Shown here: one piece after another, positions 53,873 through 61,860 of the stretch
Layout of the letters: the number at the start of each line of letters is the position of its first letter
Numbering within the stretch: the first letter of the stretch is position 1
Assembly (NCBI RefSeq): GCF_013375035.1
Contig: NZ_CP056032.1
Location: 3,576,001 to 3,640,000 of the forward strand
Direction of reading: 5' to 3'
Length of the DNA stretch: 64,000 nucleotides
Source of the DNA: Spirosoma sp. KUDC1026
GTDB taxonomy: Bacteria; Bacteroidota; Bacteroidia; Cytophagales; Spirosomataceae
Notes under the pieces: generated by a model
Seen by the model: the letters and a program-made list of their open reading frames with translations, nothing else
Told to the model about the DNA's origin: nothing
The model's database searches: none
Translations under genes and position numbers: made by a program

Positions 53873-54022
53873 TCAGTTGCTCGTCTGTCGCTGGGATTGT
53901 TGCAGTTTTTGCTGAGCTGCAGCCCCGATTTTATTCTGCGAGGTACGCCCAACTGTATTCGCGCCTAGATTGGAAAAGATTCGAAACGAAGCAATCTGGA
54001 ATCCCCCGGCATCGGTGTAACG
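53873..54022 (-). pseudogene. Possible C-terminal gene remnant
   Basis: An open stretch of 49 codons that begins directly after an in-frame stop and has no start codon. It reads like protein (YTDAGGFQIASFRIFSNLGANTV, then GRTSQNKIGAAAQQKLQQSQRQTSN). It lies between the small secreted-protein gene and the terminator at 53771, which fits the end of a gene whose front has been lost. I recognise no family, and chance is possible. Confidence 0.25.
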
Positions 54023-54064
54023 TTATATGTACAATGGCTCGTTTGGAAAGACGACCGCTGACGG

Positions 54065-54364
54065 TTAGTGTCTCATGGTGTCTTTCCGGGCACCGGACGA
54101 AGTTCGGCGGGGTTCAAATTGCCGTCCTTTTCCCATTCTGGCGTCTTTGTCCCGTTCCTTAGCCATCCGGTAGCTGGGAATGGCATTGTCTTTACTCGTC
54201 ATTTTCTCGTTGAGCGAGGTTTGTGGAATTGGTTTTTTAGCCTCTGCTTTGGATACCGGTCTGGTCGATTTGGAGCCGGTTAATGGAGTTTTTGACGCTG
54301 GTTTGGTTGTTTGGGCCAGGGATGTCGTTGAAATCAGCAGGGCACCGAGCAATATTTTAAGCAT
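54065..54364 (-). CDS. Small basic secreted protein of unknown function
   Basis: A 99-residue protein with a signal peptide (MLKILLGALLISTTSLAQ) followed by a Lys, Ser, Pro and Arg-rich, probably disordered chain (KPASKTPLTGSKSTRPVSKAEAKKPIPQ; RRTSSGARKDTMRH). The signal peptide and the absence of stops favour a real gene. I know no family. It could be a small periplasmic or surface polycation. It lies downstream of trehalase in the same direction, 136 bases away. Confidence 0.6.
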   Translation of the reverse strand: MLKILLGALLISTTSLAQTTKPASKTPLTGSKSTRPVSKAEAKKPIPQTSLNEKMTSKDNAIPSYRMAKERDKDARMGKGRQFEPRRTSSGARKDTMRH

Positions 54365-54500
54365 AGCTGTTCACAAGGTTGAGTAGACAAAAAGCTGATA
54401 AACTATCAGAACTGACAATAGTACTCCGAACTCAACCGCTTTGTTTCGATCGAAGCTGCTCTTTAATTTCCGTTTAATTGAACTGACTTTCTCTCTCGAT

Positions 54501-56120
54501 TTATTTTTCTTTCAGCAGTCGCAGCAAAACCCCATTGGTCCAGCCGAAACCATCCTGATTAGGGTATTCTCCGCCCTTAGCAGAAACTGTATTAACGACG
54601 TCATATTTTTCAACCATTTTTCCCGAGGCTTTGTATACCCGCAGGTTTTCGGTCATCCACTGGCGTTTGATCCGATTGGCCAGAGCCGTTTGTCGATAAT
54701 TGCGCAAGCCGCGGATAGCTACCCACTGCAAGGGGGCCCAGCCATTAGGAGCATCCCACTGCTGTCCCGTCCGGACCAGCGTTGTCGTAAGACCGCCGGT
54801 TTTCAGAAAACTGCGTTCCAGCATCCGGGCCACCGCCACTGACTGCGCCGTGGTTGCTACGTTGGCGAACAGGGGAAAAACGGCCGCCAGGGAATAAACT
54901 GTTGCCTGTTTGCGGGCCACAAAATCGTAGTCAAAAAAGAACTGACGTTTAGCGTTCCAGCAATAATGCTGAATAGCGGCCTGCCGTTGATTGGCCAGCT
55001 GGGTGTAGAGCTTTTCCCGGTTTGCATCGCCCTTTAAACGGTACGCCTGGGCCAGCGTTCGCTCCAGGTTAACGAGCAGACAATTGAGATCGACAGGAAT
55101 GAAATCGGTGGTGTGAATAGTACGAAGCTGTTTGCCGTCGCGGAACCAGCGGGAACTGTAATCCCAGCCCGATTCGGCCCCGGCGCGCAGGTGGCGGTAC
55201 AACACCTGCGGGTCTTTGCTGCGCCGGCCCAATTCGACGTCTTCGCGGTAGGACTCGGGGCGGGGGCTTGTTTTGTCGTCGTAATAACGGTTGAGGAATA
55301 CACCATCAGCCAGCCGGACTACGCGCCGAAATGCGGGTTGCTGGGTCGTGAGTTGATCCTCGCCGTCCATCCAGAAATCGTGTTCTTTCTGGAGCTGAGG
55401 CAGGTATTGAAGTAGTACCCGACGCCCGCGGACTTCGCTGAGCAGACCAACCATGTACGAAAAAAACGGCGGCTGTGATCGACCCAGGAAGTAGGTCCGG
55501 TTTCCGTTGGGGATGAAACCAAAACGGTCGATGAGGTACGCAAAATTGTCGATCATGTGCTGGATCTGCTGCGATCGACCGGATACCTGCAGGCCCAGCA
55601 TGGTAAAATAACTGTCCCAGTAATAAATCTCGCCGAAACGCCCGCCGGGCACTACGTATGGTTTGGGTAACGGAATCAGTGACCCCGTTGGGCCACCCGC
55701 TTTGGGCCGGGCGTCGGCGGGGCGGGTCAGTACAGGCCAAAGCGCTGTGATGTGCTCCTCGGCCGACTGATTCGCTTCGCTGGTATAACCTGTAGCCGGC
55801 GTGACGGGGCGGGTGAAATTTTGGTCGACAAAGGTCTTTAAGTTGAAATTCGGCTGGGTGCGCTCCCGCTCGTAGCTGGTCAGGATCGTAGCCGTAGCAA
55901 ATTTGGGGGTACAGTCGGCAAAAGTTTTGGAATCCGGAAAAATGCGGCCCATCTGCACCGCTTCGAATAACTTGCCAAACTGCTCATCGGGCCCCTGTAA
56001 CGACTCGACGGCCGGTTCAGGGACGCCTACCGACGACGGACGATCGGGCAGCAGTAAACTGACTAGAAAAAACGTACTGACAAGAACGGGAATACTAACG
56101 CGGTGACTATAGGAAAACAT
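54501..56120 (-). CDS. treA: Periplasmic trehalase (GH37)
   Basis: A 539-residue enzyme that splits trehalose into two glucoses. An N-terminal membrane segment/signal (MFSYSHRVSIPVLVSTFFLVSLLL) suggests the periplasm. Both family signatures are present: PGGRFGEIYYWDSYF (residues 158-172) and QWDAPNGWAPLQW (near residue 450). The (alpha/alpha)6 barrel length is normal. It is probably used to take up external trehalose as a carbon source. No trehalose transporter or regulator is adjacent. It diverges from the DUF4832 gene. Confidence 0.94.
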   Translation of the reverse strand: MFSYSHRVSIPVLVSTFFLVSLLLPDRPSSVGVPEPAVESLQGPDEQFGKLFEAVQMGRIFPDSKTFADCTPKFATATILTSYERERTQPNFNLKTFVDQNFTRPVTPATGYTSEANQSAEEHITALWPVLTRPADARPKAGGPTGSLIPLPKPYVVPGGRFGEIYYWDSYFTMLGLQVSGRSQQIQHMIDNFAYLIDRFGFIPNGNRTYFLGRSQPPFFSYMVGLLSEVRGRRVLLQYLPQLQKEHDFWMDGEDQLTTQQPAFRRVVRLADGVFLNRYYDDKTSPRPESYREDVELGRRSKDPQVLYRHLRAGAESGWDYSSRWFRDGKQLRTIHTTDFIPVDLNCLLVNLERTLAQAYRLKGDANREKLYTQLANQRQAAIQHYCWNAKRQFFFDYDFVARKQATVYSLAAVFPLFANVATTAQSVAVARMLERSFLKTGGLTTTLVRTGQQWDAPNGWAPLQWVAIRGLRNYRQTALANRIKRQWMTENLRVYKASGKMVEKYDVVNTVSAKGGEYPNQDGFGWTNGVLLRLLKEK

Positions 56121-56346
56121 AAACTGAGGGTAACCTGATTCTAGGTAGAACGAATCAGTTGGGGGCGGCTAATACACAGGCGGGGGATTTTTCAAAAAGG
56201 CATTCCTGAACGCGGTGAAGCTAATGGGGCATTCAGCCATGTCAAGGCGAGCTCCTACTGGCTCACGGTAACGGGTTAAAATGATTGGCCGGATCGCCAT
56301 ATGCAGTAATCCTCAATTGGTTGTACCTACTTGTCCAGTTGAGCTT

Positions 56347-56354
56347 TACATTTG
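56347..56354 (+). promoter_or_regulatory. Candidate promoter of the DUF4832 gene
   Basis: TACATTTG fits TAnnTTTG. A TTG at 56321-56323 is a possible -33 element. It lies 50 bases before the GTG start at 56405 and downstream of the ATG at 56285, so it supports the later start. Confidence 0.45.
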
Positions 56355-56404
56355 GGCGAGATCATGTTTTATTCTCTATTTCGTTACGCTATACCTTCAA
56401 CTCT

Positions 56405-57913
56405 GTGAAGAACCGAGCAAAATTTCTGGTTTTAGGTGGACTTCTGGTGTGGAATGCCAGTTTTTCCCAGACTAAACACATCGTATATAAAGAAAGCCTG
56501 GCCGATTTCCCGAATCCTGAACGGGGCTTCTATATTCCATTCGGTACCAGCACCGAAAACTTCAAACCGCTGGACAAAGCCGTTCTGCTGAATTATCGAC
56601 GACAACCTCAACAATCCAGCAAAGCCAGTTATTCGTTTTTCTGCTCGCTGATTTACCGGGCTTACCGGCTCGAACGCTTCAAAACGTCGCCGATTGACGC
56701 CGATTTCCTGCAAAAGATTCAGGCTGATGCCAATACCGCCCGATCGGCCGGAGTGAAGTTGATCTTACGTTTTTCCTACACCGATAAAACCCATTCCGGC
56801 GACTGCCCCGATGAGTACAAAATCTGTCCGCCCTACGGTGATGCCAGCAAACCGGTGGTGCTGGCACATATTGCCCAGCTCAAGCCGCTGTTACAGAAGA
56901 ATGCCGATGTTATTGCGGTTTTGCAGATGGGTTTTATTGGTATCTGGGGCGAAAACTACTTTACCGATTACTTTGGCGATGCGTCGCTCAATCACCTGGG
57001 CGTAGTTCCTGATAGTAGCTGGCGCGATCGGAACGAGGTGTTAAATGCCCTGCTAGATGCGCTCCCCAAAGAGCGCATGGTGCAGGTTCGCACTCCGCAG
57101 ATCAAACAGCGGTTTGTGAGCGGCCCGCAGGCACCGGTAGCTATGTCACCAATGAGCGAAAAGGAAGCGTTTAGTCAATCGACTACGGCCCGGATCGGGT
57201 TTCACAATGACTGCTTTCTGGCGAGCGCCGACGATTACGGGACCTTTTACGATTACGGTAATTCGTCCTCTAAACGCGGCCCCGCCAACGAGTGGCTCCG
57301 GCGGTATTTTGAAGCCGATAGCCGGTACACGGCCGTTGGCGGAGAAACGTGCGACGATGCGTTCAGCCCGCAAAACGATTGCGCGCCGATTGGCCGGGCC
57401 GAGCAGGAAATGGCTGCTATGCATTACAGCTACTTAAATGCTGCGTATAATAATGACGTCAACAACGACTGGCATACGGACGGATGCATGGCAAAAATCC
57501 GCCGGAACCTGGGTTATCGCTTTGTGCTGGAAGGAGCAACCCTACCCACAAAGGTGCGGGCCGGGCAGGCACTCACTTGTGAAATCAACCTGAAAAACGT
57601 GGGATACGCTTCGCCTTATAACCCGCGCCCCCTTCAGCTTTTGCTGCGACACACAACGACGAAAGCGGTGACCGTTCTGAACAGCCAGACCGACGTTCGG
57701 AAATGGTTCAGCGGCCCGATTCAGTGGCGGGAATCGATTACGTTACCTGCTGGTTTACAGACGGGTCAATACGAACTGCTGCTAAATTTACCCGATGCCT
57801 ACGCGTCGCTGGCCAACCGATCTGAATACAGTATTCGCCTGGCCAACGAAGCGGTCTGGGAAGCGACTACTGGGTACAATCGCCTGAATCATACGCTGGT
57901 TGTGGAGCCCTGA
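56405..57913 (+). CDS. DUF4832 domain protein, secreted
   Basis: About 502 residues from a GTG at 56405, chosen because it opens a signal peptide (VKNRAKFLVLGGLLVWNASFSQ). The ATG at 56285 would place a candidate promoter and 40 unlike residues inside the gene. The mature part has FPNPERGFYIPFGT, then a barrel-like domain (AGVKLILRFSYTDKT; VIAVLQMGFIGIWGENYFTDYFG) and an Ig-like C-terminus. This is the DUF4874/DUF4832 architecture found in secreted, probably glycan-active proteins; no activity is proven. It converges on the GH172-like gene. Confidence 0.82.
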   Translation: MKNRAKFLVLGGLLVWNASFSQTKHIVYKESLADFPNPERGFYIPFGTSTENFKPLDKAVLLNYRRQPQQSSKASYSFFCSLIYRAYRLERFKTSPIDADFLQKIQADANTARSAGVKLILRFSYTDKTHSGDCPDEYKICPPYGDASKPVVLAHIAQLKPLLQKNADVIAVLQMGFIGIWGENYFTDYFGDASLNHLGVVPDSSWRDRNEVLNALLDALPKERMVQVRTPQIKQRFVSGPQAPVAMSPMSEKEAFSQSTTARIGFHNDCFLASADDYGTFYDYGNSSSKRGPANEWLRRYFEADSRYTAVGGETCDDAFSPQNDCAPIGRAEQEMAAMHYSYLNAAYNNDVNNDWHTDGCMAKIRRNLGYRFVLEGATLPTKVRAGQALTCEINLKNVGYASPYNPRPLQLLLRHTTTKAVTVLNSQTDVRKWFSGPIQWRESITLPAGLQTGQYELLLNLPDAYASLANRSEYSIRLANEAVWEATTGYNRLNHTLVVEP

Positions 57914-57986
57914 CGACATCGATTAGAAAACCGATGAATAACCTGTCAAAGTAGTGGACAGATTAGAACGGGGCTTTTTTTGCGCT

Positions 57987-59162
57987 TTAGCGCGGTACCT
58001 CCAGCTCGTCTCGCGAGGGGAGTTTAGGGAAGCGGGCGTGGGGCTCGCGCTGATACCAGTAAGCCACCGTGGCAATATCGGACTGCTGCGGATAATACCG
58101 CCCACCGCTACGCCAGCCCAGATCCTGAATGTTGACTTTCAGTTCTTTTTCGAAGCGAACAGGGTCCATGATGTGCCAGCGGTACATACCAAATGCCTGC
58201 TGGGATTTGTACAGACCGTCGGGCCGTATAACCTGGTGCAGACCGGCGTAGGGCGTTGAGAACGCTTCGTACTGGTGCGTTTTCTTGTTCTCGAAATTGT
58301 ACGAGCCGCAGAAATAATCTTCCGTTCCGGTGCCTGAAATGGTCGGAAACTGCTGATCGCCATCCATGAAGAACTTAATTTCGCCCTCGCCCCACCAGCC
58401 ATTGTTACGGGTACCTACGGCCATGAATGTACCCACGTATTGCCCTTTGCCCTGCACGCCGTCCAGAATTGTGTGCAGCGATCCCTTTGTGGGATTCGAC
58501 CGGCGAAACTGGGCGTGAAAATACGCTTCGTCCTCGCCAATGGCCGTCAGTGTGTAGTTGATCTGGTAGTAAAGCCGCATTGACTCGTCGGGGTTCTGGT
58601 TCTCCAGCGTGATCTTACACCTTTTGCGGAACGGCATCTTCCAGTAGCAGTTGAAAGCGCTGCCGGGATTGACCGTAACGGCCAGCGAGTTTAGGAGCGC
58701 GTATTCGTTCCAGGCCATGCCGAAAAAATCGCCGACGGGTACCTCGACAGAGGGCTCTTTCTCATCGTCCCAGTAAAAGCGCAGAATCGAGTAGCGCCAG
58801 TTGCCGGTGGGCGTCATCCAGATCTGCTGAATGGCACCAGGACCTTCCATCTCAGCAATAGTGACCGTTTCTCCTTTTTCAACAATGATAAACGGATTTA
58901 CTTTCCAGCCCTGCCCCAGATCGCGGGCTTCGTTGGCAGCATTGGCTACGTTGCGTTGCCCTTTCTGCTTAACAGGGTCGGCCATACCGCCCTTGCCCCG
59001 CTCACCCGTAAAATTCTCGGGACTAATCGAGCGGGTCTTCGCGTTGGACAGACGTGACAGAGTACTGAGATTCATGTCCAGCCCGTCGAAACCAGGTAAG
59101 CGCTGTGCCAGCGCGCTGTACGTTGTGCAAAGAGTCAGCCAGCAAAGAAAGACGTATTTCAT
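57987..59162 (-). CDS. DUF2961 (GH172-like) secreted protein
   Basis: About 391 residues from ATG 59162 (MKYVFLCWLTLCTTYSALAQR, a signal peptide); an upstream ATG at 59243 would add 27 residues and hide the signal. DUF2961 marks are TVTIAEMEGPGAIQQIWMT, SVEVPVGDFFGMAWNEY, GEGEIKFFMDGDQQFPTISGTGTEDYFCGSYNF and the end YPQQSDIATVAYWYQREPHARFP. GH172 members act on fructo- or arabinofuranosides; the substrate here is unknown. It may form a sugar-degrading set with nearby glycosidases. Confidence 0.88.
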   Translation of the reverse strand: MKYVFLCWLTLCTTYSALAQRLPGFDGLDMNLSTLSRLSNAKTRSISPENFTGERGKGGMADPVKQKGQRNVANAANEARDLGQGWKVNPFIIVEKGETVTIAEMEGPGAIQQIWMTPTGNWRYSILRFYWDDEKEPSVEVPVGDFFGMAWNEYALLNSLAVTVNPGSAFNCYWKMPFRKRCKITLENQNPDESMRLYYQINYTLTAIGEDEAYFHAQFRRSNPTKGSLHTILDGVQGKGQYVGTFMAVGTRNNGWWGEGEIKFFMDGDQQFPTISGTGTEDYFCGSYNFENKKTHQYEAFSTPYAGLHQVIRPDGLYKSQQAFGMYRWHIMDPVRFEKELKVNIQDLGWRSGGRYYPQQSDIATVAYWYQREPHARFPKLPSRDELEVPR

Positions 59163-59194
59163 AGGAATAAAGGCAGGAAATAACAGACCGGATA

Positions 59195-59512
59195 TCACAT
59201 CGTCAGTACGGCCAGGAAGGAAACCAACATACTGCCAGTGCAAAACAGCGTAACGAATCGTTTTCGCGGATCAGGCCAGTGTTTCCGGCTTCGCAGGGTG
59301 ATGAGCAGCAGGATAGCGGCCAGCGGCATTGTTAGTAAAGAAAACGGCAGCAGACAAAACGCAAAATAATCCGGAAGGGTATCGGCCCGGACAGCCTGGA
59401 ATAGTCCGCCAAGGACCAGCAGCCAGATTCCTCCGTTGAGGAGAGCCGCCCAATAACACTGCGTTGTCCAGCGGAGCTGGTGTAGATTGGAGTACAGGTT
59501 CGTTTCTGACAT
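59195..59512 (-). CDS. Small membrane protein of unknown function
   Basis: A 105-residue protein with three probable membrane segments (near residues 20-40, 50-70 and 88-104; WAALLNGGIWLLVLGGLF; LLPFSLLTMPLAAILLLITL; LFCTGSMLVSFLAVLTM). I recognise no family. It is upstream of the GH172-like gene in the same direction with a 32-base gap, so the two may share a transcript. Confidence 0.62.
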   Translation of the reverse strand: MSETNLYSNLHQLRWTTQCYWAALLNGGIWLLVLGGLFQAVRADTLPDYFAFCLLPFSLLTMPLAAILLLITLRSRKHWPDPRKRFVTLFCTGSMLVSFLAVLTM

Positions 59513-59577
59513 CGTTTCTAACGTTGGTAGTTGACCGTAAGAGAAAACTACCTCAGAAAGTCAGCCCGTTTAGCTTC

Positions 59578-61245
59578 CTACTGACTTTCCAGCGTCGTCG
59601 GGCTGGGGGGCTGCAGCGGTGCTGGAATAGCGCTGTACGTATCTGTCTGCGCGACGAAGTGACTTACTTTGGGTGGAGTCGGGGCGATATGAAACTGTTC
59701 CACCATTTCCTGTACGGCAATATCCTCCTGGGTAAACCGCTGGTGCTGGCGGAGGTGATCGGCCCAGGAAGCTACCATAAAGAACTCAACCTGCCGCTCG
59801 GGCTGGGTGATGTCGGTGAATACGCCAACCCGCAGGGCACCATCGCGGAGCCGAACCCGCTTGAGTGCTTCGGTGGCCTGCAGAAAAGCGGCCAGCGTCT
59901 GGGGATCAATACGGTATTCGATCATAACAACGACCGGCCCGTCGTCGGGCGCGACATGGGCGCGATTATCGGGTTCATCCCATGTCCCGGCGGGCGCCAG
60001 ATCGAGGGAGGCCGTTTGCTGGATAGGAAACCAGATCGCCAGTAGCATGGCGATGACCAGCGCACCAGCCGCGCTAACTAGGGCCGTAGTCAGCCCAAAC
60101 TGACTCGCTACGCTTCCCCAAATCAGGCTTCCAAAGGCTGTACCACCTTGAAAAACAAGTAGGTACAGGCTGAGCACCCGCGCCTGCACCCATTTGGGCA
60201 GATTGAGTTGTACGGAAATGTTGAAGCTGGTCAGGGTCAGCAACCACGATACCCCCGCCATAAACATGACCGGGTACAGAAAATAAATAGTCGTGAACGT
60301 TGCCAGCGCCAGTTCGGCCAGGGCGAAACCGATCATGCCAACCAGGATCCGCTGACTAATAACCAGGTATTGCTGAATAGTATTCATCAGCAGTGCCGCC
60401 GTGACGGCCCCCGTACCCAGGCAAGATAACATGATACCGTACGTCCCCGAACTTAAGTGGAGCCGCTGGGCAATCACCAGCGACAGCAACGCCCAGAGCG
60501 CGCTGGCCCCGAACGTAAAGGCCGACGCCCGGATCATAATGGCGTGAATCGCCGGCGAAAACTGGACGTAACGAATCCCGGCCCGCAGGGCACTAACGAA
60601 GTTTTCGCCGGGCAGGCTCGACTCCGCAATGGGGCGCTTCCATTGGTAAAGTACCAGGCAGGTGCCCAGAAACGAGAGGCTGTTGAGCAGGAAAACGTAA
60701 CCCGGAGAGAAATAGGCAATGATAAGTCCACCCAGGGCGGGGCCGATGGCGCGGGCTGCGTTCATGCTGACGCCGTTGAGCGTAAGGGCTGCCGGAAGAA
60801 GCCGACGCGGTACCAGCTCCGACGCTATGGTTTGCCAGGCAGGGGCGTTAAAGGCGGCCCCAACCCCGAGCATGAAGGTCAGAAAAAGCGTAGACCAAGC
60901 CGTGGCTACGCCCATCAGTGTCGTTACCGCTAGCGTCAGCGCCATAACCGCCATGAACGCCTGGGTAACCAGCAGCAACCGACGCCGGTCGAGGAGGTCG
61001 GCAATAACGCCAGACGGGACGCTGAGCAGAAAGACCGGCAGGCTGGTGGCTGTCTGCATCATGGCAACCAGTACCGATGACGTAGACAGTGTAGTCAGCA
61101 GCCAGACCCCGGCGGTGTTCTGCATCCAGGTGCCAATGTTGGAAACGAAGGCGGCAATCCAGACGGCCCGGAACAGTGTAATGTGAAAGGCTTCCCAGAT
61201 GGAAGGCGGGGGTTCGAGCGTTGCGTCCGTTTGAATACGTGGCAT
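59578..61245 (-). CDS. MFS exporter (MFS_3 type) with C-terminal monooxygenase-like domain
   Basis: A 555-residue protein. The first 410 residues are an MFS transporter of the enterobactin exporter/EntS-like MFS_3 family (FRAVWIAAFVSNIGTWMQNTAGVWLLTTL; VPSGVIADLLDRRRLL), with 10-12 membrane segments. The C-terminal 110 residues (VVVMIEYRIDPQTLAAFLQATEALKRVRLRDGA... FFMVASWADHLRQHQRFTQED) look like an antibiotic biosynthesis monooxygenase-type dimeric alpha-beta barrel. This fusion is seen in other MFS_3 proteins. It probably exports a small molecule; the substrate is unknown. Confidence 0.85.
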   Translation of the reverse strand: MPRIQTDATLEPPPSIWEAFHITLFRAVWIAAFVSNIGTWMQNTAGVWLLTTLSTSSVLVAMMQTATSLPVFLLSVPSGVIADLLDRRRLLLVTQAFMAVMALTLAVTTLMGVATAWSTLFLTFMLGVGAAFNAPAWQTIASELVPRRLLPAALTLNGVSMNAARAIGPALGGLIIAYFSPGYVFLLNSLSFLGTCLVLYQWKRPIAESSLPGENFVSALRAGIRYVQFSPAIHAIMIRASAFTFGASALWALLSLVIAQRLHLSSGTYGIMLSCLGTGAVTAALLMNTIQQYLVISQRILVGMIGFALAELALATFTTIYFLYPVMFMAGVSWLLTLTSFNISVQLNLPKWVQARVLSLYLLVFQGGTAFGSLIWGSVASQFGLTTALVSAAGALVIAMLLAIWFPIQQTASLDLAPAGTWDEPDNRAHVAPDDGPVVVMIEYRIDPQTLAAFLQATEALKRVRLRDGALRVGVFTDITQPERQVEFFMVASWADHLRQHQRFTQEDIAVQEMVEQFHIAPTPPKVSHFVAQTDTYSAIPAPLQPPSPTTLESQ

Positions 61246-61416
61246 GTAATCGATGAAAACTGGTAGTAACAGCCTGATTCTATTGCCTGATGGCCTGTCG
61301 TAAGGGCCTGCCCGTTGGCTAACGGAACCGGGCTATCGGAAAAACACTGAAGCGGGTCAGTTGTTCTAGGTGGTAAATGAGTTTATCAGGGTCCTTATAC
61401 CAAATCAAGAACGAGT

Positions 61417-61725
61417 ATGCCACAGGGAGACAAATCGGCCTACACCGACAAGCAGATTCGGCAGGCTGAACACATTGAGGAAGGATACGAAAAACAGGGG
61501 GTGCCCGAAGAGGAAGCGGAAAGCCGGGCCTGGGCAACAGTAAATAAAATATCGGGTGGTGGCAAGAAAAGCGGCTCAGGTCGCGGCCATGCCGAGAACA
61601 AGGAACCCATGCAGAAAGGGGGCAAAAAAGGCGGTGCTGCATCAGCGTCCCGCACGGCAGAAGAACGGTCTGCCTCCGCTAAAAAAGCCGCTGCTACACG
61701 CAAACGTAACGCCGAGAAAGCGTAA
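61417..61725 (+). CDS. Small basic protein, 'plasmid stabilisation'-like annotation family
   Basis: A 102-residue Lys/Gly/Ala/Ser-rich protein. The N-terminus MPQGDKSAYTDKQIRQAEHIEEGYEKQGVPEEEAESRAWATVNK is well conserved in many bacterial chromosomes, where homologues carry a weak 'plasmid stabilization' name without evidence. The C-terminal half (KKGGAASASRTAEERSASAKKAAATRKRNAEKA) is a basic, histone-H1-like tail that could bind nucleic acid. It is followed directly by repeat element F. The role is not known. Confidence 0.8.
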   Translation: MPQGDKSAYTDKQIRQAEHIEEGYEKQGVPEEEAESRAWATVNKISGGGKKSGSGRGHAENKEPMQKGGKKGGAASASRTAEERSASAKKAAATRKRNAEKA

Positions 61726-61860
61726 GGGAGATAAAAAAGAGGAAAGACCCAAGACAAAAGATGTGAGAAGAAACGTGAACAGGAACGTGCCTGTTAATCT
61801 TTTCCGGTTACGTTTTTTGTCTCGGGTCTTTTTGTCTAATGTCTTTCCTCTTTTATCTTA
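61726..61860. repeat. Purine/pyrimidine inverted element F (between converging genes)
   Basis: Left arm (about 61728-61786) and the reverse complement of the right arm (about 61806-61860) share gataaaa, gaggaaagac, agacaaaa and aaacgt in the same order, with small gaps. The centre holds a nested perfect hairpin, aacagg-aacgtg-cctgtt. It spans from the stop of the small basic gene to the stop of the CocE-like gene. Confidence 0.7.
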
